In this document: in pieces, positions 1 through 8,769 of the stretch
Position numbering within the stretch: the stretch's first letter is position 1
Layout of the letters: each line of letters opens with the position of its first letter
Origin: Actinomycetota bacterium
Lineage (GTDB): Bacteria; Actinomycetota; Actinomycetes; Mycobacteriales; JACQDL01
Reading direction: 5' to 3'
DNA: 64,000 nt
NCBI GenBank assembly: GCA_016201065.1
Contig: JACQDL010000055.1
Span: 59,158 to 123,157, forward strand
Program-made: the position numbers and the translations under genes
Notes under the pieces: generated by a model
The model's input: the letters and a program-made list of their open reading frames with translations, nothing else
What the model was told of the DNA's origin: nothing
Database searches by the model: none

Positions 1-37
1 GGCCACCCTGTTCACGCGCTCACCCCGCTCGCCCCAC

Positions 38-1603
38 TCACACCGACACCAGCTCCCGGCGGACCGCGGTGTGGCCGGAAACGGTCACCGACAGGGTGTA
101 GCCGTCGATGTGCAGCCGCCCACCGGTGCTCTGTACGGTCGTGAACCGCCCCGGCGCGGGGGTCAGCGTCAGGCGAATCCCGTGCGCCCCCGCCACCAGC
201 GGCACCCGACGGGCACCGGCGGTACGGGCGGCCAGGGCGATGTCCAGGAGCCGGCGCAGCACGCCCACCTGGACGTCGTCGAGCCGATGCGTGTCGAGAT
301 CCGCGACGACCAGACCGTCGGCCGCGTCGGTGAACCGCCGTTCCTGGGCGAGCTGGACCTCGCGCAGCCGGATCCGGCCACCGTCGGCCCGGTCGAGGCG
401 GGCCGGCCGGCCCTTCCCCTGACCGGGCGCCCGGCCGGTCTCGACCAGCGTGCGGGAGAGCTCGACCGCCGGCGCCTCCCACCACGACCGTCGGGTCGGG
501 ATCGCCTCCGGGTCGGCGTACCCGACGCCGACGTGACGCGGGCCGCTGAGCTGCAATGTGGCGTCGAAGAGGGCGTGCGCCGCGTCCAGCGTGCCGACCG
601 CGGTGAACCAGGCGGCGAGGTGCCGGAGCTGGGACTCCCGGCTGACCCCGCCACGGCGGGCCTCGGTGACCCGGCGCAGCAGCGCCAGCACGTCCCCGAT
701 CGCGTCGATCGTGGCGTCGGCCAGCCGGTCGGCCTCGCTGAGCTGCTCGGCCCCCGGCGGCGCCAGCCACGAACGCAGCCCGCCCCAGCGGCGCCGCCAG
801 TCCTCCAGCCGTTCGACCGGGGTGCGGAAGATCCGCTCGTCGGCCTCGGCGGCGGCCTCGACCATCCGTTCCAACCCGGTGTCCTCCACCGCGTGCACCG
901 CCTCGCGGAGCCGCGGCGAGTAGCGCTGCAGCTCGTCGTGGAAGTCGCGCAGGTGGGTCAGCAGGGCATCCTTGTGCGCGAGGAAGGTCTCCGGGCGCAG
1001 GTCGTTGCCGCGGCTGAGATCGCCGAGCATGTGGTAGAAGCGGGCGGCACGCTCAGCGATGTCGGCCAGCGCGCGGTCGAGCCGGTTGAGCTTGCGGTAG
1101 ACCTCCTCCGCGTCGCCCGCCGCGTTCGCGGCGGCCAGGGCCACCAGGTCGGCCAGCAGATCGGCGAACACCAGCCGGGACAGCGTCGTGTCGTCCATCG
1201 TCGCCGAGAGCACGCTCTCCACCGCGCGGTGGGCGCGGTAGCCGGCCTCGGTGAACTGGTAGACCGAATGCCGGTTGCGGTACTCGGCCAGCGTCGTGGC
1301 CCGGGTGCCGTCCTGGCTGCGGTCGAGGACGCCCCAGTCGACCAGCGCGTCCAGCAGCCGGGGAAGCTCCAGCTCCGCCGGGTCCGGGCAGTCCCGCTGG
1401 TCGGCGTGCACCGCGGCCATTGCGGCCGACACCTCGGAGGTGTGCAGCAGCACCCGGTAGTCGGATCGGGCCGCGTCGAAGGCGCGCAGCACCCAGAGGT
1501 AGGCCAACCTGTTGTCTGCCGTGACGTAGCCGAAGAGCCGCATCCGGTCGTCCAGGCCGAAGATGTCAAGACCGAACGTCGGCTTCAACCGCTGGCTCAC
1601 CAT
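38..1603 (-). CDS. DUF2397/TIGR02677 protein, Wadjet JetA-like
   Basis: A 521-residue soluble protein beginning MVSQRLKPTFGLDIFGLDDR, which matches the TIGR02677 (DUF2397) family. That family is the first gene of a four-gene locus (TIGR02677-02680) recognised as a type of Wadjet anti-plasmid system, in which an SMC-like complex and a JetD nuclease cleave plasmid DNA. JetA is the kleisin-like subunit in Wadjet complexes (family knowledge). The ATG at 1603 has GGAGGGG just upstream, so I prefer it to the longer frame reaching 1657. The partners would lie beyond position 1, so the system cannot be confirmed here. Confidence 0.75.
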   Translation of the reverse strand: MVSQRLKPTFGLDIFGLDDRMRLFGYVTADNRLAYLWVLRAFDAARSDYRVLLHTSEVSAAMAAVHADQRDCPDPAELELPRLLDALVDWGVLDRSQDGTRATTLAEYRNRHSVYQFTEAGYRAHRAVESVLSATMDDTTLSRLVFADLLADLVALAAANAAGDAEEVYRKLNRLDRALADIAERAARFYHMLGDLSRGNDLRPETFLAHKDALLTHLRDFHDELQRYSPRLREAVHAVEDTGLERMVEAAAEADERIFRTPVERLEDWRRRWGGLRSWLAPPGAEQLSEADRLADATIDAIGDVLALLRRVTEARRGGVSRESQLRHLAAWFTAVGTLDAAHALFDATLQLSGPRHVGVGYADPEAIPTRRSWWEAPAVELSRTLVETGRAPGQGKGRPARLDRADGGRIRLREVQLAQERRFTDAADGLVVADLDTHRLDDVQVGVLRRLLDIALAARTAGARRVPLVAGAHGIRLTLTPAPGRFTTVQSTGGRLHIDGYTLSVTVSGHTAVRRELVSV

Positions 1604-1739
1604 CCAATCCCCTCCGTGCCTAAGCGGCCACCCTACCGAGCGTCCGCGTGGCGGCAAGTCGATACGTGGCCGCTCCGCTACGCGGCGGCGTGCGGGTGGG
1701 GCTCGGCGACGGAGGTGTCGGGTGGTACGGGCGGCCGGG

Positions 1740-2150
1740 TCAGGCGTTCTCGACGAGGCTCTGGAGGTTGGCCAGGACCATCGGCAGGTACGGCTCCCAC
1801 ATCTGCGCCAGCTGTGACTCCGTGGCGGGGTCGAGGGCGGTGAAGCTGGACTCCCACACCACCCGGGCCTGCCCGGCCCGGTCCTGGACGGCGAAGGTGC
1901 CGGTGTTGTCGCGGACGGGCAGCGGCGCGCCGTCGATGATGTACCGGAAGGACCGGGTCTGTGGGGAGTAGTCGAGGATCTCCTCCTGTTGGGTGTGCCC
2001 GTCGTCGAAGGTGCAGGTCCGCCCGGTGTCGGTGCGTTCCACGGCGGTGACTCCGGGGATCCACCGCCCGACCGAGGTCAGGTCGCCCAGCACCTGCCAG
2101 ACCTGGTCGGGGGTGGCGGAGATGTCGATCGTGTGGCGGAAGGACGGCAT
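1740..2150 (-). CDS. SRPBCC (polyketide cyclase/START-like) protein
   Basis: A 136-residue single-domain protein with an SRPBCC pattern: FRHTIDISATPDQVWQVLGD at the N-terminus, then a hydrophobic-pocket fold ending in a long helix (TESQLAQMWEPYLPMVLANL). Such proteins bind small hydrophobic ligands; no substrate can be named. AGGGAG precedes the ATG. It is transcribed divergently from the ArsR regulator at 2261, with about 110 bp between them, so that regulator may control it. This is the first of two SRPBCC genes flanking the regulator. Confidence 0.8.
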   Translation of the reverse strand: MPSFRHTIDISATPDQVWQVLGDLTSVGRWIPGVTAVERTDTGRTCTFDDGHTQQEEILDYSPQTRSFRYIIDGAPLPVRDNTGTFAVQDRAGQARVVWESSFTALDPATESQLAQMWEPYLPMVLANLQSLVENA

Positions 2151-2179
2151 GCTGGCTCCCTGGGTGGTCGGGGTGTGGC

Positions 2180-2260
2180 ACGGCGGAGCCTATATACAAG
2201 TGAACGATTGTGCAATGGATGACTTGTTTAAGGACGGGCGGTGGGGGAGACTGGGCGGCG
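2180..2260. promoter_or_regulatory. Divergent promoter region, SRPBCC / ArsR
   Basis: Short AT-rich interval between divergent starts, including tatatacaagtgaacg and a caatg/cattg-like inverted pair. In ArsR-SRPBCC modules the regulator normally binds its own promoter. No consensus can be assigned, so this is an inferred control region. Confidence 0.35.
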
Positions 2261-2593
2261 ATGTCGACGGACGCTGCGCTGAAGGCCCTCGCCGAACCCC
2301 ACCGGCGGGCGATCCTGCGTCTGGTTCGTGACCGGCCGCGCTCGGTGAACGAGATCGCCGAGCATTTCGACATCACCCAGCAGGCGGTGTCCCTGCATCT
2401 GAAGGTGCTCCGCGAAGCCGGGCTGGTCGGGGTCAGCCGCGCCGGCCAGCGGCGCCTGTATCTCGTGAATCCGGACGGGATGGCGTCTCTTCAGGATTTC
2501 TTCGCGGGGTTGTGGCCAGCGGGGCTGGACCGGCTCAAGCACGTGGTCGAGTCGCAGCCTCCGGCCGGTCCGGACACGGCGACGCCATCGTGA
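2261..2593 (+). CDS. ArsR-family winged-helix regulator
   Basis: A 110-residue regulator. ALAEPHRRAILRLV is the classic ArsR N-terminal helix; the recognition helix is around ITQQAVSLHLKVLREAGLV, and a wing (RAGQRRLYLVN) follows. I chose ATG 2261 because the ArsR domain begins immediately after it; the frame is open back to 2210. No metal-binding cysteines are visible, so it belongs with the SRPBCC-linked ArsR proteins rather than the metal sensors. The stop codon overlaps a GTG (GTGA at 2590) that would start the next gene. Confidence 0.85.
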   Translation: MSTDAALKALAEPHRRAILRLVRDRPRSVNEIAEHFDITQQAVSLHLKVLREAGLVGVSRAGQRRLYLVNPDGMASLQDFFAGLWPAGLDRLKHVVESQPPAGPDTATPS

Positions 2594-3022
2594 GCGCCAC
2601 CGCCGTACCGGACCTCGGTCGACATCGCCGCCGCACCCGAGGCCGTCTACCCCTACTTCACCCGGGCTGAGGTCATCGTGTCCTGGATGGGGGACTACGC
2701 GGTCCTGGACGCCGTACCGGGCGGGGTGTTTCACCTCGACATCAACGGCGTTCCCGTCCGCGGCTCCTACCTCGAGCTGGATCCGCCCCGGCGGCTGGTG
2801 ATCTCCTGGGGACACGCCGGCTCCAGCCGGCTCCCGCCGGGCGTCAGCACGGTCGAGGTGATCCTCACCGCGATCCCGCAGGGGACCCGGGTCAGCCTCG
2901 AACACCGGGGTCTCCCACCCGAGGAGGCTGCCATGCATGCGGTCGGCTGGCCCCACTTCCTGGCCCGGCTCGCCGCGATCGCGGCCGGCCACGACCCGGG
3001 TCCGGATCCCTTCGCCCGGTAG
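2590..3022 (+). pseudogene. SRPBCC (AHSA1-like) gene, frameshifted near its start
   Basis: Downstream of arsR lies a clear AHSA1/SRPBCC coding sequence (SVDIAAAPEAVYPYFTRAEV, then VSWMGDYAVLDAVPGG, ending DPGPDPFAR). The natural coupled start GTG at 2590 is out of frame with it. The coding frame, which is also the ArsR frame past its TGA, has no ATG, GTG or TTG before GTG 2678. Removing one C at about 2606-2609 restores VSATAVRTSVDIAAAPEAVY. I infer a one-base insertion, either a real lesion or a sequencing error. A protein starting at 2678 (114 aa) would lack the first strand and helix. Confidence 0.7.
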
Positions 3023-3116
3023 AGCTCTAGGATGCGGGTCAGGTTCGCCCCAGCCGCGCCGGACGTCGCGGCGATGTGGCCGATGTGGTCGATGTGTGAG
3101 ACGAGAGTCGCTGGTC

Positions 3117-4835
3117 ATGCGCTGGTCCCAGATGTACGTACCGACCCTGCGGGACGATCCGGCGGAGGCGGACGCGCCGAGTCACCGGCTGCTGCTGCGG
3201 GCCGGATACGTCCGGCAGCTGATGGCCGGGCACTACAGCCTGCTGCCGTTGGCCGTCCGGGTGCGGGCGAAGGTCATGGGGATCATCCGGGAGGAGATGA
3301 CCAGGATCGGCGCCCAGGAGTTCCTCCTGCCCGCGCTACATCCGGCCGAAATTTGGCAGCGGACGGGCCGCTGGGAGGCGATGGGTGCGGAGATGTTCCG
3401 GCTCCGGGACCGTAAGGGCGTTGATCTTGCCCTCGGGATGACCCACGAGGAGATCTTTACGACGCTGGGGACGGAGCTGAGCTCCTACCGGCAGCTGCCG
3501 CAGATGTGGTACCAGTTCCAGACGAAGTTCCGTGACGAGCCACGGCCGAAGGCTGGGTTGATGCGGACCCGGGAGTTCACGATGAAGGACTCCTACAGCT
3601 TCGACCTCAGCGCTGAGGGATTGGACCGCTCCTACGACCTGCACCATGAGGCGTATACCCGGATCTTCGCCCGGCTCGGGATTCCGGCGATCCCGGTCGA
3701 GGCGTCCAGCGGAAGCATGGGCGGGTCGGCATCGGTGGAGTTCATGTGCCCGGCCCCGGCCGGTGAGGATGACGTGGTGCACTGCCCGGCCTGCGGGTGG
3801 GCAGCCAACGCGGAGAAGGCGACGTCCCGGCTGGCCGAGGTCACCGACGGCCGGGGCCTGCCCACACCGCAGCGGTTCGACACGCCGGGTGCCCGCACCA
3901 TCGACGACCTCGTGCGGCGGTTCGACGCGCCCGCGGACCGGCAGATCAAGACGCTGGTGTACCTGCTTGACGGTCAGGTCACCCTGGTGCTGCTGCGCGG
4001 CGATCACACCCTGGTCGAACAGAAGCTCGCCGACGTCACCGGGGCGGTGGCGCTGCGTCCGGCGCGCCCCGAGGAGATCCGTGCCGCGCTGGGTGCCTCG
4101 CCGGGCAGCCTCGGCGCGGTTGGCGTGCGCGAGCTGCCGATTGTCGCCGACGACGCGCTGCGTGGCCGCCGCGACATGGTCACCGGTGCCAACACCGACG
4201 ACGTACACCTGCGTGGCGTCGACGTCGACCGCGACCTCGCCGTCGGCCATTGGGCCGACCTGCGGGAGGCCACCGCCGGGGAGCCGTGCGCCCGGTGCGA
4301 CCAGCCGCTCCGGGTGCAGCGCGCGATCGAGGTGGGCCACATCTTCAAGCTGGGCCACAGGTACTCCGAGGCCCTCGGCGCCAGCGTGCTCGACGCCGGC
4401 GGCGCGCGCACCACCGTCATCATGGGCAGCTACGGCATCGGCGTGGAACGGGCCATCGCGGCGATCGTGGAGTGCCACCACGACGATCGGGGCATCGTCT
4501 GGCCGCTCGCCGTCGCCCCGTTCGAGGTCGCGGTGGTCGTCGCCCAGGCCGACCACGCGGAGTCCGCAGCCGCCGCCGAGGGGATCTACCAGCGGTTGTG
4601 CGCGGCTGGTGTGGAGACCGTCCTCGACGACCGGGCCGAGCGGGCCGGGGTGAAGTTTCGCGACGTCGAGCTGGTCGGCATCCCGCTGCGGGTCACCGTC
4701 GGGACGCGGGGTCTCACGGACGGGGTGGTCGAGCTGACCGACCGGGCCACCGGGCACACCGAGCGGGTACCGCTGGCGGAGATCGACGACCGGTTGACCA
4801 CTACCTGCCGGGCATCGCCACCTCGATGGCGCTGA
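3117..4835 (+). CDS. proS: Prolyl-tRNA synthetase, bacterial type
   Basis: A class II synthetase of 572 residues that charges tRNA-Pro in the cytoplasm. Visible motifs: the N-terminal MRWSQMYVPTLRDDPAEADA, GMTHEEIFT, motif 2 RTREFTMKDSYSFD, a YbaK-type editing insertion in the middle (around DHTLVEQKLADVTGAVALRP), motif 3 MGSYGIGVERAIAAIVE, and a C-terminal anticodon-binding domain. Length fits the bacterial-type family (about 565-575 aa). ATG 3117 begins at the conserved N-terminus. It overlaps the next gene by ten bases. I cannot tell whether it is the only ProRS of the genome. Confidence 0.93.
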   Translation: MRWSQMYVPTLRDDPAEADAPSHRLLLRAGYVRQLMAGHYSLLPLAVRVRAKVMGIIREEMTRIGAQEFLLPALHPAEIWQRTGRWEAMGAEMFRLRDRKGVDLALGMTHEEIFTTLGTELSSYRQLPQMWYQFQTKFRDEPRPKAGLMRTREFTMKDSYSFDLSAEGLDRSYDLHHEAYTRIFARLGIPAIPVEASSGSMGGSASVEFMCPAPAGEDDVVHCPACGWAANAEKATSRLAEVTDGRGLPTPQRFDTPGARTIDDLVRRFDAPADRQIKTLVYLLDGQVTLVLLRGDHTLVEQKLADVTGAVALRPARPEEIRAALGASPGSLGAVGVRELPIVADDALRGRRDMVTGANTDDVHLRGVDVDRDLAVGHWADLREATAGEPCARCDQPLRVQRAIEVGHIFKLGHRYSEALGASVLDAGGARTTVIMGSYGIGVERAIAAIVECHHDDRGIVWPLAVAPFEVAVVVAQADHAESAAAAEGIYQRLCAAGVETVLDDRAERAGVKFRDVELVGIPLRVTVGTRGLTDGVVELTDRATGHTERVPLAEIDDRLTTTCRASPPRWR

Positions 4836-6064
4836 GCGACCTGACCCGACACGGCATCATCGTGCCCGCATGGGCAGCCCGACTCGGACACGCCACCGCC
4901 GGCCGCGCCTGGCGCTACCGCGACGTGTTCGGCGACCAGGAGCTCGTGCTGGTGTCGTTTCGCTACGACAGCACCGAGCACGCGATCCTGGTGGAGACCG
5001 CAGCCTGCCCCTCCGCCCAGGTCCGCCGGGCCCACCTGTCCGTCACGGTCGAGGAACTGCGCCGCAGGATCGAGGCAGCGACCGATGCCGACGGGAACCC
5101 CATGTCGCTGGAGGAGATCCCGCTTCAGCGGGCGCACGCGGTACTGGATGGCGCCCTGGGCCGGCCGCACCCGGACTGCGAGCCGGAGACTCTGACCTGG
5201 CTGCCGATCGTCCGGGACCGGATGAGTGCCCTGCCGGAAGCCCAGCCCCACGAACGGATGGCGTTCACCGACGCGGACCGGGAGGCGGCAGTTCAGGCGT
5301 TCCTCGCGGACACCGAACCATCCGCCGGGACCCGGCCGGATGTGCTGGCATTCTGGGCGCGCGTCCTCACCGGGTACACGGCGATCACCGATTCACCCCC
5401 CACCCGGGTCGGGCCGGTGTGGCTCGGACCGGCCGTCATCGCGTGGACGGCGTGGGCGGCGCAGCAGGAACGCCTGCCGCCGGGTGCCGCCGCTCGGCTC
5501 GCCGCCCGGGTCGCGGAGATCGAGCCGACGTTCGACCGGACGTACGACGATCCCGACGCCGCCGCTGCCCGCAGCTACCTCACCGACGTCGCGGCCGCCG
5601 TCGCCAACGCCCGGGACCTGGAGCGGACCCGATCCTTGCGGGCTCACGCCGTCCCGACCCCGGACCAACGACCCCCGGAAACCAGGACGTTGCACGCCGG
5701 CGACCCCGAACACCGCCGCCGGATACTCTCCGAGGAACTGCGCAGGTGGCAACTGGGTCCGGACCTGTCCGAGCACGCCTGGTCCGACGCCCTCACCCGG
5801 GTCAGCGACCAGCTGTGGCACCAGGACCCACCCGACCTCGGCGAGGCAGCCCGACGCTACCTCGACCGCGAGGGAGCAGATCCTGACCTCCTCGGTGACC
5901 TGACCGAGCTCGCCGTCGACCACCACGATGACGAGGCCGAGAGGTTCCTCCCCCGCCCAGTGCCAGGGAGTCGCACACCCAAAGACTACGAACGCCCAGG
6001 CCAGAGACCTGGGCGTTCGGCTGTGGAGGCGCTGAGCGCCTACTCGAACACCGCTCAGCTCTGA
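4826..6064 (+). CDS. Hypothetical protein, 412 aa
   Basis: Starts at ATG 4826 inside the end of proS, so it is probably translationally coupled. No known domain is recognised. It has a basic/aromatic N-terminus (RHGIIVPAWAARLGHA), no membrane segment, an acidic middle and Arg/Asp-rich helices towards the C-terminus. The last 25 codons run through a perfect 11-bp hairpin (5990-6018), an unusual place for coding sequence, so the true end may lie earlier or the terminal region may have been altered by a frameshift. Function unknown. Confidence 0.6.
   Translation: MALSDLTRHGIIVPAWAARLGHATAGRAWRYRDVFGDQELVLVSFRYDSTEHAILVETAACPSAQVRRAHLSVTVEELRRRIEAATDADGNPMSLEEIPLQRAHAVLDGALGRPHPDCEPETLTWLPIVRDRMSALPEAQPHERMAFTDADREAAVQAFLADTEPSAGTRPDVLAFWARVLTGYTAITDSPPTRVGPVWLGPAVIAWTAWAAQQERLPPGAAARLAARVAEIEPTFDRTYDDPDAAAARSYLTDVAAAVANARDLERTRSLRAHAVPTPDQRPPETRTLHAGDPEHRRRILSEELRRWQLGPDLSEHAWSDALTRVSDQLWHQDPPDLGEAARRYLDREGADPDLLGDLTELAVDHHDDEAERFLPRPVPGSRTPKDYERPGQRPGRSAVEALSAYSNTAQL
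5990..6018. terminator. Hairpin, 11-bp perfect stem
   Basis: gaacgcccagg and cctgggcgttc are exact reverse complements separated by 7 nt. It lies within the last codons of the upstream reading frame and ahead of yefM, and could be a U-less actinobacterial terminator. Confidence 0.5.
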
Positions 6065-6171
6065 CGTATGGGTGCTGATGGGAGCCCGGTCGGCCACGTT
6101 GCGCCGACGTGCCAGTCGCCCCAGAGCAACCAGCGCGGTACCGTAAACCAGTACGACTGGAGGTGGAAGGG

Positions 6172-6435
6172 ATGGCGATGTCAGCCAGCGAGGCCCGCAA
6201 GCGGCTGTTCCCGCTGATCGAGCAGGTCAACGAGGACCAAGAGCCGGTGGAGATCGTGTCCAAGGCCGGCACCGCGTACCTGGTCTCGGCCGACCAGTGG
6301 CGCTCGCTCATGGAGACCGCTCACCTGCTCCGTTCACCCGCCAACGCCGAGCGGCTGATGCGCAGCATCGCCGACGCCGAGGCCGGGCGCACCGAAGCGC
6401 AGGAGCTGATCGATCCGCAGCACGACGTCGCGTGA
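6172..6435 (+). CDS. yefM: YefM-family antitoxin
   Basis: An 87-residue Phd/YefM-type antitoxin. MAMSASEARKRLFPLIEQVN is the DNA-binding N-terminal region, EIVSKAGTAYLVSADQWRSL is the conserved core, and the acidic tail would wrap the toxin. GGAGGTGGAAGG precedes ATG 6172 (ATG 6178 is also possible). Its stop overlaps the toxin start by four bases. The pair is normally autoregulated by the complex at the promoter, where a gtac...gtac inverted pair is visible around 6139-6155. Confidence 0.9.
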   Translation: MAMSASEARKRLFPLIEQVNEDQEPVEIVSKAGTAYLVSADQWRSLMETAHLLRSPANAERLMRSIADAEAGRTEAQELIDPQHDVA

Positions 6436-6683
6436 AGATCAGTTTCACCCCCGACGGCTGGGCGGACTACGTCTCCTGGGCTGCCGAACGAGCCATTCTC
6501 AAACGGATCAACCGCATGATCGAGGAAGCCACACGCGACCCCGGGACCGGAATCGGCAAGCCCGAGCGCCTCTCCCACAACCTGTCCGGATACTGGTCCC
6601 GCCGCATCACCGACGAGCACCGCCTGGTCTACACGCTCCGCGACGACGAACTCGTCATCGTTCAGGCCCGGTACCACTACTGA
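6432..6683 (+). CDS. yoeB: YoeB-family mRNA interferase toxin
   Basis: An 83-residue RelE-superfamily ribosome-dependent endoribonuclease. The family C-terminus RYHY is present, with its catalytic His, and ITDEHRLVY carries the conserved positively charged segment. It starts at GTG 6432, overlapping the antitoxin stop (GTGA), as is typical of YefM-YoeB operons. It cleaves mRNA in the ribosomal A site and is held inactive by the upstream antitoxin (family knowledge). Confidence 0.92.
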   Translation: MKISFTPDGWADYVSWAAERAILKRINRMIEEATRDPGTGIGKPERLSHNLSGYWSRRITDEHRLVYTLRDDELVIVQARYHY

Positions 6684-6766
6684 CACCTCCGGCACAAGGT
6701 CATGGAACGCATGTCAAGGGCCATGGGGTTCTGCCCAGGCGCGGTCGTGGGGCCCGACCGCACGGA

Positions 6767-7198
6767 CTACGACCGGCTCTGCTCTGGGCGGGCGACCCCG
6801 GCCAGCCCACGCGCTTGGTGGTAGGCGCCGAGGAAGAGGGTGCAGATGACGACCTGCACGACGAACACGGGCACCATGTAGCCTGCCCGGACGAGGCCGC
6901 TGGTCACCGCGTAGGCGCATGCAGCGATCAGTCCCGCCACCGACGGGAGCACCGTCAGCAGCAGCACGGTGCGGCGTGCCACCGGTTCGTTGACTCCCCA
7001 GACCAGCAGCGCCGTCCAACCGGTCATCAGCGCTGCGGCGAGGTACGCGGCGTAGCGGTACTCCGGGCCGAGCGTGGACCGATCCAGGCCCAGCATCGCG
7101 CTCGCGACGGTGGGAAAGAGCAGCGGCACGACCATCGCGCCGTCGACGACGGCGCCGAACCAGTACGTGAAGCGCACGAGGCGCGGCGGCTGTTCCAT
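6767..7198 (-). CDS. Small integral membrane protein, MarR-linked
   Basis: A 143-residue protein with four predicted membrane segments (GAVVDGAMVVPLLFPTVASA, the YLAAALMTGWTALLVWG region, VLLLTVLPSVAGLIAACAYA, and MVPVFVVQVVICTLFLGAY). No enzymatic motif is seen. It lies three bases after the MarR gene in the same orientation with GGAGGC before the ATG, so the two form an operon and the regulator probably controls it. Function unknown. Confidence 0.75.
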   Translation of the reverse strand: MEQPPRLVRFTYWFGAVVDGAMVVPLLFPTVASAMLGLDRSTLGPEYRYAAYLAAALMTGWTALLVWGVNEPVARRTVLLLTVLPSVAGLIAACAYAVTSGLVRAGYMVPVFVVQVVICTLFLGAYHQARGLAGVARPEQSRS

Positions 7199-7201
7199 GG
7201 T

Positions 7202-7714
7202 TCAGATGCCTCCAGGTTCTGGGCTCTCCGGGCCGGTTTCCGGGACTGGTGCGGTGAGTGGAGCGGACAGGAGCGTCGTGACGAAGGTGTGTAGGTCGCC
7301 GAGGAAACGGGCGACGGTCGCCAGCTCCGCCGGGGTGTAGTCGGCGAGGCGGGCATCCAGTGCTGCCGCCAGGTGAGCCCGCAGGGCCTCGGTGCGCGCG
7401 CGGAGCGCCTCCCCGAGTGGCGTCAGCGTGATCCTGGCAGCGTTCTTGCGCGCCGGGTCTTTCTCGGTGACGACGACCCCCTTGGCGGCCAACCGGGCGA
7501 AGACCTGGGACACCGCGCCCTTGGAGACGGCGAACTGCCGGGCGATCTGGGTGAACGACATGCCCTGGACGGCGCGCATGAGCATGTGTGACTCCGACGG
7601 GTGCAGCCGCACCCCGCCTGCGGCGACGACCTGCTTCTTGTCGAAGTAGAGGATCGAGTCCAGCACGTCGATCAGGAGGGCGCCAACGGGCACTTCTGGC
7701 GTGGTCACAATCAT
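7202..7714 (-). CDS. MarR-family transcriptional regulator
   Basis: A 170-residue winged-helix regulator. The HTH is at MSFTQIARQFAVSKGAVSQV, followed by a wing with EKDPARKNAARITLTPLG, the usual MarR beta-hairpin signature. It heads a two-gene operon with a membrane protein and probably autoregulates through the palindrome beside its start codon. No ligand can be inferred. Confidence 0.88.
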   Translation of the reverse strand: MIVTTPEVPVGALLIDVLDSILYFDKKQVVAAGGVRLHPSESHMLMRAVQGMSFTQIARQFAVSKGAVSQVFARLAAKGVVVTEKDPARKNAARITLTPLGEALRARTEALRAHLAAALDARLADYTPAELATVARFLGDLHTFVTTLLSAPLTAPVPETGPESPEPGGI

Positions 7715-7715
7715 G

Positions 7716-7734
7716 AGTTTAGATACTTAACTCG
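7716..7734. promoter_or_regulatory. Candidate MarR operator
   Basis: gagtttagatacttaactc is an imperfect palindrome with GAGTT/AACTC arms lying directly upstream of the MarR start codon. Size, symmetry and position fit autoregulation. Inferred from position. Confidence 0.5.
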
Positions 7735-7898
7735 ATGGGGTCAAGGTGGGTGACCTGGAGCCAAAGAGGTGCCGTGATCGGCACGGCGCGTTCCAGGCGA
7801 CCGTCACGCAGTGGGCCACCAGCGCAGGATGACGAACGGGAGGCGTCCCGGCCCAACCACCACCACCGCAACGAGGCCATCCCCTGAGGTGCGGGGGG

Positions 7899-8303
7899 TC
7901 AGGCGTGGTCGGGAAACAAGCAGAACGGATTCCCGGCCGGGTCGAGCATGACGCGGATGCCCTCCTGCGGCTGGAATTCGGCGACGGTCGCGCCAGCTCC
8001 GATCGCCCATGCGACTCCCGCATCCAGGTCCTCCACTGCGATGTCGAGGTGCATCAGCATCTGCTGCTCGCCCTCGACGGGCGGCCATGTCGGCGGGGTG
8101 AAGTATGGTTCGTACCGAAATTCGAGCTTCTGGCCACCGGATGGGCAACGGATTCTGGCCCAGTCCTGAGCGGCCCCTTCGACGCCTGCGTGTTCCCTGT
8201 CGGTGAGCGGCCAGTCGAGCAACGTGGCGTAGAACTCGGCCAACCGCAGCGGGTCGGCGCTGCCGATGACGGGCCCGGCGACCCGCATGGCTGGCCGGCG
8301 CAT
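7899..8303 (-). CDS. VOC (glyoxalase/bleomycin-resistance fold) protein
   Basis: A 134-residue two-module VOC protein: VIGSADPLRLAEFYATLLDW begins the first beta-alpha-beta unit, MLMHLDIAVEDLDAG the second, and MLDPAGNPFCLFPDHA is the typical end. Such proteins bind a divalent metal or small molecules; the exact role is unknown. GGAGGG lies five bases before ATG 8303. Confidence 0.85.
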   Translation of the reverse strand: MRRPAMRVAGPVIGSADPLRLAEFYATLLDWPLTDREHAGVEGAAQDWARIRCPSGGQKLEFRYEPYFTPPTWPPVEGEQQMLMHLDIAVEDLDAGVAWAIGAGATVAEFQPQEGIRVMLDPAGNPFCLFPDHA

Positions 8304-8399
8304 GATCCCTCCGGTGCGTGCTGGCGGTGACGCTGATCAGCTTCACGGCGTGGTCATCATAGGCACACCATCCGGTCGCACCGCGGTTGCCAACGAGCG

Positions 8400-8769
8400 T
8401 TACGGGGTGAGCAGCACGCTCCGCGGGGGTAGCGTGAAGCGCGGGAAGACCCGGGTCTCGTGCCCTCCTTGGTCATCGACCAGTGTGCCGACGGTGCTGG
8501 GTGCGTCCGGCAACGGGACCGGGCTGTCTCCCGCGTTCACGGAAGTGCGCCACGACGTCCCGCAGCGCAGCCTCGTCGCTGATCCCCGCCACGACGGAAG
8601 GCGATTCGCCATCGTCGAGGTGCCGTACCGCGTCCAGCCGCAGGCCGTCGAGGTGGAAGTACGGCCCGAGGTGCTTGTGCGGCGCGCCGCGCGGACCCAG
8701 GTGGTTGTACACCACGTCGAGGACGACTCCCAGACACCGTTGCTGTACTTTGCTGCTGTACGGAGCCAC
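8400..8769 (-). pseudogene. treZ: Malto-oligosyltrehalose trehalohydrolase (treZ) remnant
   Basis: Two reading frames carry pieces of a GH13 enzyme. One holds GVVLDVVYNHLGP and HLDGLRLDAVRHL (the nucleophile-region RLDAV); the other holds a C-terminal stretch, GGHETRVFPRFTLPPRSVLL. The order matches TreZ, but most of the barrel is missing and the pieces are in different frames, so it is a decayed fragment. It lies beside tRNA-Ala, a common place for insertions and deletions. Confidence 0.7.

Noticed and set aside
71..1843. 590-aa plus-strand reading frame
   Set aside because: It is the antisense shadow of the DUF2397 gene; composition is Arg/Gly/Val-rich with no domain.
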